NCBI RefSeq assembly: GCF_964019385.1
Contig: NC_088645.1
Coordinates: 17,347,680-17,411,679 of the forward strand
Direction of reading: 5' to 3'
DNA: 64,000 nucleotides
Origin: Sycon ciliatum
Lineage: Eukaryota > Porifera > Calcarea > Leucosolenida > Sycettidae
Shown: piece by piece, positions 20,599-30,650 of the stretch
How positions within the stretch are numbered: the stretch's first letter is position 1
How the letters are laid out: every line of letters starts with the position of its first letter
The notes under the pieces: model-generated
Databases searched by the model: none
Told to the model about the DNA's origin: nothing
What the model saw: the letters and a program-made list of their open reading frames with translations, nothing else
Program-made: the position numbers and the translations under genes

Positions 20599-20783
20599 AA
20601 GGAAATTGTTTCGGGAACACCTGTTCCGCAAGTTGCACGCTCGAAAGTCCAAACAGCAATGACATGAAAGAGACATTGTACAGGATATTGAAGGGCGCGT
20701 GCCCACGTGACTCGCGCATGCGTGCAGGTTGGGCCAGCTCGCTGGGCTGGCTGCTAACTCGCGTTAGCATGCTAACGCTCATT
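20599..20783. repeat. Split direct repeat B (outer)
   Basis: Matches 16723-16907. It is the 5' terminus of the minus-strand element, followed by (TAA)n at 20782-20804. Confidence 0.9.
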
Positions 20784-20886
20784 AATAATAATAATAATAA
20801 TAATCAACGCAATAAATAGAGTAAGCTGCGCACTCAGTACAAACACCATTAGCAAAACTTGTTTTCATGTAAATAATTAAGCTTGT

Positions 20887-20920
20887 TCCTAAACGTTTTC
20901 GTCGCCATCTCATCAGAGGA
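20887..20920 (-). ncRNA. Minimal hammerhead motif, Penelope-like element 2 (left arm)
   Basis: TCCT / AGGA stem I, intact CTGATGA and GAAA, self-complementary AACGTT stem III. Stem II (GATGGCGAC) pairs only at its closing G-C. Such minimal type I motifs are known in Penelope-like elements and may act as dimers. Confidence 0.5.
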
Positions 20921-22121
20921 TTACTGGCAAATCAAAACTAGCTCTAAATTCAATATATATACGCACAATGCAAGTAGTAATTTAGACCCTAACTAGCGCG
21001 AGAAAATGAGAGCTGAAAAAACATTACATCAATCAACGATATCAGGTGACAACAGATGCGATAAATTCACTACTAGAAAGTAACCATGCACCACAAACGA
21101 GAACTACTGATCTAAATTCACAAACAATTTCAACGTAAACAAATTCTTTTTCTGCCTACACAAAATCGGCTTGGTAGTAAAAATGTAGATAGACTCCAAT
21201 ACACGCAGATACCTTTGACTACGTGAACGAGACCAAACAGAAAAGCAATCATCAGTATAACTAGAACGACAATCACTATTCTGAACAAGATGGTTTGCAA
21301 CAGAAGATTCATACACCCTAACACCACTACTAGAACCAGTACATACTTTGGAATTACGTGACAATGAAACCGACTTGACATTCCTTGCCGCTACTGCCAC
21401 TCCAGACGAAGCCGATGTAGATGTCCGTACCAAAGACACGTCCGTTACTGGCACTGCCTGCTGCGATGATGCTCCCTTTGACGTTTCAATGGCCGTTGGT
21501 GTTGATGAAGAAGCCTCATCTCCCTCCTCTTCTTCATCAACACCAACGGCCATTGAAACGTCAAAGGGAGCATCATCGCAGCACGCAGTGCCAGTAACGG
21601 ACGTGTCTTTGGTACGGACATCTACATCGGCTTCGTCTGGAGTGGCAGTAGCGGCAAGGAATGTCAAGTCGGTTTCATTGTCACGTAATTCCAAAGTATG
21701 TACTGGTTCTAGTAGTGGTGTTAGGGTGTATGAATCTTCTGTTGCAAACCATCTTGTTCAGAATAGTGATTGTCGTTCTAGTTATACTGATGATTGCTTT
21801 TCTGTTTGGTCTCGTTCACGTAGTCAAAGGTATCTGCGTGTATTGGAGTCTATCTACATTTTTACTACCAAGCCGATTTTGTGTAGGCAGAAAAAGAATT
21901 TGTTTACGTTGAAATTGTTTGTGAATTTAGATCAGTAGTTCTCGTTTGTGGTGCATGGTTACTTTCTAGTAGTGAATTTATCGCATCTGTTGTCACCTGA
22001 TATCGTTGATTGATGTAATGTTTTTTCAGCTCTCATTTTCTCGCGCTAGTTAGGGTCTAAATTACTACTTGCATTGTGCGTATATATATTGAGTTTAGAG
22101 CTAGTTTTGATTTGCCAGTAA

Positions 22122-22155
22122 TCCTCTGATGAGATGGCGACGAAAACGTTTAGGA
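22122..22155 (+). ncRNA. Minimal hammerhead motif, Penelope-like element 2 (right arm)
   Basis: Identical to the left-arm copy. Predicted cut is between 22151 and 22152. Confidence 0.5.
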
Positions 22156-22266
22156 ACAAGCTTAATTATTTACATGAAAACAAGTTTTGCTAATGGTGTT
22201 TGTACTGAGTGCGCAGCTTACTCTATTTATTGCGTTGATTACATTTTTATCTCCACGTAAGCTTTT

Positions 22267-22290
22267 TAATAATAATAATAATAATAATAA
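22267..22290. repeat. (TAA)n microsatellite
   Basis: Separates the Penelope-like palindrome from the truncated R4-like copy. Confidence 0.95.
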
Positions 22291-22918
22291 CTATTGTTCC
22301 AGTTATCATTGGTGCTCTGGGTGGTGTGTCAGGAACGAGCCGCAGCCACATCTTAAGCCTTGGGCTCCACGCGTCCGTGATCCAGCGGCTGCAGCAATGT
22401 GCTATTCTGGGCACCCTGAGAATTGTGCGGTCGGTGACTGGTCATGGATGGGAGAGTGGCATGGTCGGAACGGTCGGTTGACCTTATGTTAGCCTGCCCG
22501 TAATGTCTCGATGTGTCTCAGTCTGTGTGTTTTATGATTGTGGTGCATCATGTGCTGTGTGACGAGCCAAGAGGCGTGAATTTCTGCCATATGCCCCCAG
22601 TCATGTATTTTCTTTCTCTGCATATGCCGTTTTATCTCGTCTGAGTTTGTCTTGCTTGGAGTGTCCCATGTGCAGCATGCTTGGTGTTTACTACTTGAGT
22701 AGCTCTGTTATACATGACTGTGATTTTATGTGAGTATCGAAGTTGGTATAGTTGAATTTTTCTCTCATGAAGTTTATCAAAATTTTGTTCAGGATTTTCT
22801 TTTATCTTCATTGATTGGTGCTTCACCCTTGGGTCATATGGATCCCGGTGCTGTGCTTCATGCCTCCTTTCAAGCTTTCTTTTTCTGCTTTGGGAGTGAA
22901 TAAAGTCGTCATAATAAT
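22288..22918 (+). mobile_element. 5'-truncated R4/Dong-like element, copy 2a
   Basis: Nearly identical to 26868-27510, the last about 60 codons and 3' untranslated region of the intact element. It ends in AATAAAGTCGTC and TAATAATT and runs straight into the 5' end of the full copy. Confidence 0.92.
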
Positions 22919-25900
22919 TAACCCCCCTCGGGGACGGTTCAGCTTTTTGGAGCTCTGGTAGCCATCCGCCTCTGAGCGCGCTACCCGCTCCAATTCCTTT
23001 GAGTTTACCCTCATCCCTTTACTAGTAGCCGTTTCATCATTTTTGTGAAGTAGGTCTCAGCAAAGAGAAGGTCTAGTCTTGTTTTTTAGTGAACTGGTGT
23101 ATGCCACCTCGCAGGAAATGGTCTGGTTCCGACAACCGTATTGCCTTGGAGTGCCATTTTCTGGCTGTATGGCCACAGAAGGCGGGTCACCGGAAGCGTC
23201 AACTTGACCTATGGATACAGCGTCGACCGGATGATATTATCTCGGAGCAGAACTTGGCTGGTCAAATTTCGCTAATTATCAAAAAATACCTTACATCGGT
23301 GGAGCAGGAGGAGATAGCCCGTCAGTTGGTGCAGCGTGGCGAGTTGCCTGTTGAGTTCATGACGCGCTTTGGCTGTGTGGTCCAGTTGCCTGCTACGACT
23401 AGTCAGGGTCCTGAATCTGTCAGTGCGTCTTCCACCGGCGCTGTTTCCCTGGATTCGGCTGCTGGGTTACCTGATGATCCTGGCGCCTGTTTCACTGACA
23501 CTGACAGCGAACCGCCAGCCTCTCTTGCACGTGATCATGTAGAATATTCCGCCTGCACCGGTTCCGTTGACTCTGGTCCCAGTGTGCTAGTAAACGATGG
23601 CCATGACACGTGCGCCGGCGTTCCACCGAGCTTGCTCCGTGTGTTTGCTGCTGGGCCTCTGCCTTCATGTACTGAGTACTCCAGCACTGCGGGTGATGAT
23701 GCATCATGTATTGAATCTGTCTATGCACACTCTGTGGGTAGTCCAGTGGCCTGCGTGCGTCCACAGGCTGTTTATGGCCTGGCAGGACCTCAGCCACCTG
23801 TGGAGGGCGACTTTGCTCCCAGTGGATCAACGCCTACTGTGGATGGACCGGCTGTTGGAGTGCCTGAAACAGAGCAAAGTCACTGCACAAGGGAGACGCC
23901 TTGTTCGCCTTGTAGTAATTCCAACCCTGATAAGCTTGGAGGCATTCTAACCAATCTCAGTGAATCTGGTATTCTGGGCCCTGGTGGTTTGAGTATGGAT
24001 CTGGAGTGGTCAATCAGGCACCTCTGCATCAATCGCAAAATAACCACACCTGGTGACGTTGCCAGACCTCTGAGCGGTGTTTTAGTTGGAGTACAGAGCT
24101 TGCAGTTGACAGGTCGGCCAAGACTCACTGTCCCCAGAAAGGTCCCTAGCCGTGCACTTTCCAGCAATGTTGCCTTGGTCAACGGTGGCATGAGACTGTT
24201 CCTGTCGGGTTTACCCCTACCTCTGTCTTTGGAATTCGCCAATCAGCTCACCTATGCAGCGGCGGTGCTGGTCTTGGTGGTGTCTGGTGTTGCACCTTGC
24301 CGTTTGAGTGGTGGTGATCATGGGAGGGAGACTGCGCCAGGCTGGTTGTTGCGGATACAACGCAAAATTGAGAATGTGAGGAAAGACGTGTCGCGCCTCA
24401 CAAGTTTCATCCAAGCTGGAAACCCAAGATTGTTCACCAGATATCCTGTCAAGAGCAGTGATGAGGCCGTGGCTCTACTCGAAAGCAAGAAAATGGAGCT
24501 GCTGGCGCTTTCCGCCAGAATCAGACGGTATAAGGATAACATCAAGAGAAAACAACAGAATCAGGTATTCAGAGAGAACGAGCGCCAGTTCTACCGCTCT
24601 CTGGGGACACAGGAGGCTGACTGCAGTGACCAGACGCGGCCTGGTATGGGGGCGTTGCATGATTTTTGGTCAGGCATCTGGTCCGAGCCATTTGCGGTGA
24701 GCAGACATGGATGGATTGAACGGGAGGCTCTTGCCTATCAAGATGTCCAGCCACAAGAGGATGCAGTCATAACGCCGGAGTTGTTCCAACTGGCAGTTGG
24801 AAGGATGCCTCACTGGCGTGCTGCTGGGCCTGACAACATCAGACCATTCTGGTTGAAGAAGTTTAGTGCTCTGCATCCTGCCTTGCTTCGCATATTCCAG
24901 CAGCTGTTGGATTCGGAAGTCGTGCCACCGCCCTGGTTCTCCCTTGGTGCAACCGTACTCCTACCGAAGAAAGGTGATCTGTCGAAACCCCAGAACTGGA
25001 GACCTATAACCTGCCTGCCTTCTATGTATAAACTTTTCACATCTGTAGTATCGGAGCTTATGTGGTCTCACATCACCGCTAACAGTCTGCTGGCCCCGGA
25101 ACAGGTCGGATGTGCACGTGGCCGAGGAGGATGCACAGATCAGTTGTTGATCAACAACATGATTATTGAAGATGCCAAATGCCACCAGCGCTCCCTCAGT
25201 ATGGCATGGCTAGACTTCCGAAAGGCCTTCGATAGCCTTTCCCAAGAGTGGATCTGGGAAATTGCTACCATCTACAAGTTCGATCCTAGGATCATCCGCA
25301 CACTCCAAACGCTGTCGGAGCAATGGAGCACACAACTGTGCCTTAGCAGCGGGGTCAGCGAGCCAATATCCATCCGACGGGGTATCTTCCAGGGTGATTC
25401 TCTGTCTCCCCTGCTGTTCTGCATCGGTCTCAACCCAATCTCAAACGAATTAGCAAGAAGCGGCATAGGATATCGTTGTGGACCCACGCGTGATTCCCTG
25501 TTGTCGCATCTATGGTACATGGATGACGTCAAGCTATTTGCCGCTAGCAGTACTGGACTGGACTCCTTGATCAACATTGTGGAGTGCGTTGGTGGGGCGG
25601 TTGGCATGCAACTATCTCCCACTAAGTGCTCGAAGATTGTCTGCCCGGCCGCTAAGCCAACCCAGGATGCAGAGCCTTCGTCAACCTTGCTAACAGAGTC
25701 GATCATTCATCCTCTGCAAGATGGCGCGGCGTACCTCTACCTTGGCCTGCGGGAATTCCTGGGAATCGAGGCTGGTGAAGTTAAACAATCTGCCATCGCT
25801 GAGTTCCGTCGCCGTCTTCGCTTGATCACGGATGCTTCACTATGTGCACCAAACCTCATCAGAGCAATCAACACCTACGTTCTGCCAGTGGTGTCCTATG

Positions 25901-27512
25901 GCCTTGGCACAGTCGTTCCTTGGACTGCGGATGAGCTCCGCTCGCTGGACAGGACAGTGAGGAAGGCTCTGACTGCTAGCAGGGCCCACCACCCACGTGC
26001 CTCAATCCGTCGCCTATATCTACCGCGGAGTGAGGGAGGTCGTGGCCTAGTATGCATCGTAGATCTCCATGACCGTACTTGCATCCGGCTCGCTCAGTAC
26101 CTGAAGGATCGGGAAGATGTCCCTGCCCTGGCCGCTGTTCTCCAGTACCATGAATCACGTCCCTCTAGAAAATCAATACCAAAGCTGGCAAATACTGTCC
26201 TGCAGCGCCTTCGCCTAACGAGCCTGGACACCGCTAACAAAGAGACTGTTAAACAGGCCCTCAATGACAACCGCCGCCGTGAACTTCGAGCGATGCCTCT
26301 TCATGGTCGCTATTGGGCGCGTGTTGATGGCATCCTGGACATGCAGCTCTCGTTTTCCTGTTTCAGATCCCAGACAATGCATCCTGAAACGGAAGGCTTT
26401 CTCATTGCTTGCCAGGATCAGGTGATTGCCACGAGAAACAATATGCGCCATATCCACAAGAGGCATGATGTCGTGGACCTCTGTCGTGTATGTGGTGCAC
26501 CCGGAGAAAATATGGACCACATCATCGCCTGCTGTCCAGCCCTGGCACGGACTGCATACATTGCCCGGCATAACTTTGTGGTCCAGGCCCTGCATCGTGC
26601 GCTGTGTAAGCAGCATGGATTACCCAGCAGTAAGCAGCTGGTGCAGGTCACAAGTTCTGCCAGTTGCAAGCTGATATGGGAGATTTCCATTCCCACAGAT
26701 CGAGTAATAAAAGCGAACAGACCAGACCTGGTGCTGGTTCTGGATGATCGGGCACTGCTCTTGGACGTCAGTGTCCCATTGGACCACAGGGTGAATGAGA
26801 AGGTGCAGGAGAAGATCAGCAAATACCTGCCCTTGGCAGCAGAGCTGAGGAGGATCTGGAACAAAAAGATAACTATTGTTCCAGTTATCATTGGTGCTCT
26901 GGGTGGTGTGTCAGGAACGAGCCGCAGCCACATCTTAAGCCTTGGGCTCCATGCGTCCGTGATCCAGCGGCTGCAGCAATGTGCTATTCTGGGCACCCTG
27001 AGAATTGTGCGGTCGGTGACTGGTCATGGATGGGAGAGTGGCATGGTCGGAACGGTCGGTTGACCTTATGTTAGCCTGCCCGTAATGTCTCGATGTGTCT
27101 CAGTCTGTGTGTTTTATGATTGTGGTGCATCATGTGCTGTGTGACGAGCCGAGAGGCGTGAATTTCTGCCATATGTCCCCAGTCATGTATTGTCTTTCTC
27201 TGCATATGCCGTTTTATCTCGTCTGAGTTTGTCTTGCTTGGAGTGTCCCATGTGCAGCATGCTTGGTGTTTACTACTTGAGTAGTTCTGTTATACATGAC
27301 TGTGATTTTATGTGAGTATCGAAGTTGGTATACTTGAATTTTTCTCTCATGAAGTTTATCAAAATTTGGTTCAGGATTTTCTTTTATCTTCATTGATTGG
27401 TGCTTCACCCTTGGGTCATATGGATCCCGGTGCTGTGCTTCATGCCTCCTTTCAAGCTTTCTTTTTCTGCTTTGGGAGTGAATAAAGTCGTCATAATAAT
27501 AATAATAATAAA
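22919..27512 (+). mobile_element. Intact R4/Dong-like RLE non-LTR retrotransposon
   Basis: A leader of about 170 bp, one 1324-codon ORF, and a 3' untranslated region ending GAATAAAGTCGTCA plus (TAA)n at about 27493-27512. The insert begins in a TAATAATT tract at the tail of its truncated sister copy. The target preference matches Dong, a family known to insert in TAA repeats. Confidence 0.92.
23089..27063 (+). CDS. Non-LTR retrotransposon polyprotein: Myb-like domain, RT, CCHC, restriction-like endonuclease
   Basis: An intact ORF for target-primed reverse transcription in the nucleus. Residues about 8-85 (RRKWSGSDNRIALECHF to SVEQEEIARQL) resemble the Myb/HTH-like DNA-binding N-terminus of RLE elements; that call is pattern-based. 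The RT spans about 600-900, with NWRPITCLPSMYKLF, AWLDFRKAFDSLSQEW, RRGIFQGDSLSPLLF and the catalytic YMDD near 808. A CCHC motif (CRVCG...HIIACC) lies near 1132. The endonuclease core (RPDLVLVLD...LLLDVSVPLDHRV) lies near 1210-1235. The start may be the second Met (MPPRRKW) at 23101. No stop or frameshift is seen, so this is a candidate active copy. It may supply the machinery for the (TAA)-tailed SINEs. Confidence 0.93.
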   Translation: MNWCMPPRRKWSGSDNRIALECHFLAVWPQKAGHRKRQLDLWIQRRPDDIISEQNLAGQISLIIKKYLTSVEQEEIARQLVQRGELPVEFMTRFGCVVQLPATTSQGPESVSASSTGAVSLDSAAGLPDDPGACFTDTDSEPPASLARDHVEYSACTGSVDSGPSVLVNDGHDTCAGVPPSLLRVFAAGPLPSCTEYSSTAGDDASCIESVYAHSVGSPVACVRPQAVYGLAGPQPPVEGDFAPSGSTPTVDGPAVGVPETEQSHCTRETPCSPCSNSNPDKLGGILTNLSESGILGPGGLSMDLEWSIRHLCINRKITTPGDVARPLSGVLVGVQSLQLTGRPRLTVPRKVPSRALSSNVALVNGGMRLFLSGLPLPLSLEFANQLTYAAAVLVLVVSGVAPCRLSGGDHGRETAPGWLLRIQRKIENVRKDVSRLTSFIQAGNPRLFTRYPVKSSDEAVALLESKKMELLALSARIRRYKDNIKRKQQNQVFRENERQFYRSLGTQEADCSDQTRPGMGALHDFWSGIWSEPFAVSRHGWIEREALAYQDVQPQEDAVITPELFQLAVGRMPHWRAAGPDNIRPFWLKKFSALHPALLRIFQQLLDSEVVPPPWFSLGATVLLPKKGDLSKPQNWRPITCLPSMYKLFTSVVSELMWSHITANSLLAPEQVGCARGRGGCTDQLLINNMIIEDAKCHQRSLSMAWLDFRKAFDSLSQEWIWEIATIYKFDPRIIRTLQTLSEQWSTQLCLSSGVSEPISIRRGIFQGDSLSPLLFCIGLNPISNELARSGIGYRCGPTRDSLLSHLWYMDDVKLFAASSTGLDSLINIVECVGGAVGMQLSPTKCSKIVCPAAKPTQDAEPSSTLLTESIIHPLQDGAAYLYLGLREFLGIEAGEVKQSAIAEFRRRLRLITDASLCAPNLIRAINTYVLPVVSYGLGTVVPWTADELRSLDRTVRKALTASRAHHPRASIRRLYLPRSEGGRGLVCIVDLHDRTCIRLAQYLKDREDVPALAAVLQYHESRPSRKSIPKLANTVLQRLRLTSLDTANKETVKQALNDNRRRELRAMPLHGRYWARVDGILDMQLSFSCFRSQTMHPETEGFLIACQDQVIATRNNMRHIHKRHDVVDLCRVCGAPGENMDHIIACCPALARTAYIARHNFVVQALHRALCKQHGLPSSKQLVQVTSSASCKLIWEISIPTDRVIKANRPDLVLVLDDRALLLDVSVPLDHRVNEKVQEKISKYLPLAAELRRIWNKKITIVPVIIGALGGVSGTSRSHILSLGLHASVIQRLQQCAILGTLRIVRSVTGHGWESGMVGTVG

Positions 27513-27653
27513 AGGGTTTGCTCCCCACACCGGAGCTCGCGCTATTCCGCCGACTTTACTTGACACTTGACTGACTCACGACTGCCATCCAGAGCACACG
27601 AGAAGTCCATCGAACCTTCGACTCGGCAAACCTGCAAGAAAGCACCACTCCCT

Positions 27654-27699
27654 GCTCAATACACAGTGTTTCGGGGAATTCACCCCTCATCAGTTGAGC
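27654..27699 (-). ncRNA. Hammerhead ribozyme, family B (inverted copy)
   Basis: Same motif as at 27975-28020, read on the minus strand. All stems are intact. Confidence 0.9.
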
Positions 27700-27974
27700 T
27701 TGAGTAGGCTGAGGAAGATTGTGCCCGAGGAGCACCACTTATATAGTGCTCTCCAGGCACGACCATCACCAGGGATACAAACTTACAGAGACGCTCCGTT
27801 TTCAGCGCGACAAACACCTCGTGAGCACCAGATAGCAGCGTGAGTCAGTGTCGCTGCTGTTTGTCGCGCTGAAAACGGAGCGTCTCTGTGAGTTTGTATC
27901 CCTGGTGATGGTCGTGCCTGGAGAGCACTATATAAGTGGTGCTCCTCGGGCACAATCTTCCTCAGCCTACTCAA

Positions 27975-28020
27975 GCTCAACTGATGAGGGGTGAATTCCC
28001 CGAAACACTGTGTATTGAGC
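27975..28020 (+). ncRNA. Hammerhead ribozyme, family B, unit 1
   Basis: Stem I GCTCAA / TTGAGC (6 bp), core CTGATGA, stem II GGGG / CCCC with loop TGAATT, core GAA, short stem III ACA / TGT with loop CTG, cleavage triplet GTA. Predicted cut is between 28014 and 28015. Type I topology. Confidence 0.9.
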
Positions 28021-28453
28021 AGGGAGTGGTGCTTTCTTGCAGGTTTGCCGAGTCGAAGGTTCGATGGACTTCTCGTGTGCTCTGGATGGCAGTCGTGAGT
28101 CAGTCAAGTGTCAAGTAAAGTCGGCGGAATAGCGCGAGCTCCGGTGTGGGGAGCAAACCCTTTTCTTACAAATCATCGCCGAGGTCGCAACCACTACTTC
28201 GTACTGTTGTGCCCAGCGCGGGCTTGCGACTAGTTGGTTTGGAGGTGACAGCGTTGCGAATGACCGAGGGTCCTCGACGTCTGTCTCACCGTCCAGCAGC
28301 GACACTGACTCACGCTGCTATCTGGTGCTCACGAGGTGTTTGTCGCGCTGAAAACGGAGCGTCTCTGTAAGTTTGTATCCCTGGTGATGGTCGTGCCTGG
28401 AGAGCACTATATAAGTGGTGCTCCTCGGGCACAATCTTCCTCAGCCTACTCAA

Positions 28454-28499
28454 GCTCAACTGATGAGGGGTGAATTCCCCGAAACACTGTGTATTGAGC
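28454..28499 (+). ncRNA. Hammerhead ribozyme, family B, unit 2
   Basis: Exact repeat of the motif 479 bp downstream. Cleavage at both sites would release a 479-nt monomer. Confidence 0.9.
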
Positions 28500-28932
28500 A
28501 GGGAGTGGTGCTTTCTTGCAGGTTTGCCGAGTCGAAGGTTCGATGGACTTCTCGTGTGCTCTGGATGGCAGTCGTGAGTCAGTCAAGTGTCAAGTAAAGT
28601 CGGCGGAATAGCGCGAGCTCCGGTGTGGGGAGCAAACCCTTTTCTTACAAATCATCGCCGAGGTCGCAACCACTACTTCGTACTGTTGTGCCCAGCGCGG
28701 GCTTGCGACTAGTTGGTTTGGAGGTGACAGCGTTGTGAATGACCGAGGGTCCTCGACGTCTGTCTCACCGTCCAGCAGCGACACTGACTCACGCTGCTAT
28801 CTGGTACTCACGAGGTGTTTGTCGCGCTGAAAACGGAGTGTCTCTGTAAGTTTGTATCCCTGGTGATGGTCGTGCCTGGAGAGCACTATATAAGTGGTGC
28901 TCCTCGGGCACAATCTTCCTCAGCCTACTCAA

Positions 28933-28978
28933 GCTCAACTGATGAGGGGTGAATTCCCCGAAACACTGTGTATTGAGC
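28933..28978 (+). ncRNA. Hammerhead ribozyme, family B, unit 3
   Basis: Third exact plus-strand copy, again at a 479-bp interval. Confidence 0.9.
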
Positions 28979-29160
28979 AGGGAGTGGTGCTTTCTTGCAG
29001 GTTTGCCGAGTCGAAGGTTCGATGGACTTCTCGTGTGCTCTGGATGGCAGTCGTGAGTCAGTCAAGTGTCAAGTAAAGTCGGCGGAATAGCGCGAGCTCC
29101 GGTGTGGGGAGCAAACCCTTTTCTTACAAATCATCGCCGAGGTCGCAACCACTACTTCGT

Positions 29161-29181
29161 AATAATAATAATAATAATAAC
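29161..29181. repeat. (TAA)n microsatellite
   Basis: Right border of the family B array and left border of the next retroelement. Confidence 0.95.
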
Positions 29182-30170
29182 AAGCCCACCTACAAGTACC
29201 TACAAGCCCACCCAAACGTGCCACTGTTGGCTGCTGTTAAGCGCCATCACGACAATGATGTGGCACCGTCAAAATCAGTTACACGTCAAGCCTCCAGACT
29301 TCTGGGTGAACTTGACCTACCCGACTTGGAGACTGCCACTGGAGACTGCCACAAAAGTCATTGTCAAGAAGGCCGTTGCTCTCCGGTGCCTGGCCGTTAT
29401 CCAAGGTAAGCCTCTCCATGGCCAGTTCTGGAGACGAGCTTCTGATGCTGGCTTGGACCTGGGCTTGAGTTTTCGCTGGCTGAAATCGCCAACGATCAGG
29501 CCTGCGACAGAGGGACTCTTGCTGGCTGTACAGGATCAGGCCATTGCGACCAGGCACTATCAGGTCACGGTCATTGGACGGGGAGACGTTGTGGACATTT
29601 GTCGAGTTTGCGGCACTCGCGGAGAAACAGTTGATCACATTGTGGCCTGTTGCCCAGCTCTAGCCAAAACACTGTATATCGAACGGCATGACACGCTCGT
29701 CAAGTTGGTGCATTGGGCACTATGCAAGCGGCATGGTCTGGGTCGGCCGGGAAGCAACCCGCTGAAGCATCATCTTGTGCCTGTCACGGAAAATCTTGAC
29801 ATGAAGCTCCTGTGGGAGTTCAATATCCCAACGGATACGCAAGTGCGCCACAACCGTCCAGACCTGGTGTTGCGGTCCAGCACACAGGTGCTGCTGATGG
29901 ATGTCAGTGTTCCATTGGACCAGAATGTTCCCACAAAAATCGCCGAAAAAATAACAAAGTACCCTTTGCCAAGAGCTGCGGCGCATCTGGCATGTGGATG
30001 ATGTCCGCGTTGTGCCCCTGGTTGTTGGGGCGCTTGGTGGACTGACTGGTGTGTCCCTGTCACACATTGTGTTGGCATTGGCAGGCACTCTGCGCATTGA
30101 AAGGGCTCAGCAATGTGCTATCCTGGGCACGCTGAACATCGTCAAGTCCGTTCTTGGCATTCGGCATTAG
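29181..30170 (+). pseudogene. C-terminal RT/endonuclease fragment with one frameshift
   Basis: Shows GKPLHGQFWRRA, the knuckle CRVCGTRGE...HIVACC near 29600-29660 and the endonuclease core NRPDLVLRS...LLMDVSVPLD near 29850-29920. A frameshift near 29965 moves the last conserved block (RRIW, VPLVVGALGG, CAILGTL) to another frame, which ends at 30170. The upstream extension of the open frame into 29066-29160 belongs to the hammerhead array, not to this gene. Confidence 0.85.
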
Positions 30171-30650
30171 GCTCCTCATGTTACGGGTAGAGCTAGTCCG
30201 TATAAACCTCCAATACCGCATTTGCTTTGACATCCATGAATGTGCAGTATGACGGTCCTCACAACCTGATTTTTCTCTTGCCATTTGAGTATGTCCGGCA
30301 TTCATCTCTTCCTTTATTTCTATTCCTGTACTGGTAGTCCATTTTTGTGATTACTCTTTTTGTATTCGAATATGTCCTGTCCTCCTCCATCTTTTTGTAT
30401 CCGAATATGTCCTGGCCTCCTCCATCGTTCTGCTTATTTCTGTCCGTCTCTCAGTTTCTGCGTCGGCTTTCAATATTTTTGCTTTGGTTTTTACAATCCT
30501 TTTTGCTTCGGTCTTCATTGCGTTGGCCATTTATCTATTTTTTTTTCTCTCATTACCCGTGGTCTCTTTTGGCCCGGTGATGGGGTTCTTACCTCATGTC
30601 ATGACAACGTGAGTGAAATAAAGCCAACTCCATAATAATAATAATAATGT
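29181..30650 (+). mobile_element. 5'-truncated R4/Dong-like element, copy 3 (third family)
   Basis: Begins inside the region just before the RT C-terminal part and ends in GAAATAAAGCCAACTCCA plus (TAA)n. The protein is related to, but clearly diverged from, the other two R4-like copies. 30171-30640 is T-rich 3' untranslated sequence with no gene. Confidence 0.85.

Larger units (their letters stand above)
16144..20783 (-). mobile_element. Second tyrosine-recombinase-type retroelement with split direct repeats
   Basis: Repeat A is 16144-16652 and 16908-17416 (509 bp each, apparently identical). Repeat B is 16723-16907 and 20599-20783 (185 bp each). On the minus strand the order is B, internal region, A, B, A: a split-direct-repeat element with different repeats from the one at 3787-7755. 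The internal region (17417-20598) runs from a gag-like zinc knuckle to RT and RNase H remains. It ends directly at repeat A, with no recombinase. (TAA)n flanks both ends. Confidence 0.75.
20805..22266. mobile_element. Penelope-like element 2: two truncated copies, inverted, 3' ends outward
   Basis: An inverted repeat with arms of about 700 bp meets near 21515-21535. Each arm is a 5'-truncated 3' portion of one Penelope-like family. It encodes the C-terminal endonuclease tail (YLRVLESIYI, LCRQKKNLFTLKLF, compare the element 1 tail), then a 3' untranslated region with a hammerhead-like motif. ORFs crossing the palindrome centre (21104-21694 minus, 21348-21938 plus) read sense tail in one arm and antisense of the other, so their N-termini are artefacts. 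(TAA)n on both sides. Confidence 0.85.
27513..29160. mobile_element. Retrozyme-like array, family B (479-bp tandem unit)
   Basis: Tandem copies with a 479-bp period (landmarks at 27936, 28415 and 28894) run on the plus strand from about 27858 to 29160. An inverted partial copy occupies 27513-27857. Each copy contains one hammerhead. Both outer ends are 3' ends of the unit and touch (TAA)n, so no unique target duplication can be recognised. Copies differ by only single bases. ORFs of 60-74 codons recur but show no domain. GC-rich; no RT or transposase. Confidence 0.85.

Noticed and set aside
21104-21938. Two 196-codon ORFs on opposite strands
   Set aside because: Their N-terminal halves come from reading through the palindrome centre. 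Only the C-terminal tails are genuine Penelope-like coding sequence.
29066-29180. N-terminal extension of the third R4-like ORF
   Set aside because: This part is the 3' end of the hammerhead array plus (TAA)n; the open frame across the border is accidental.
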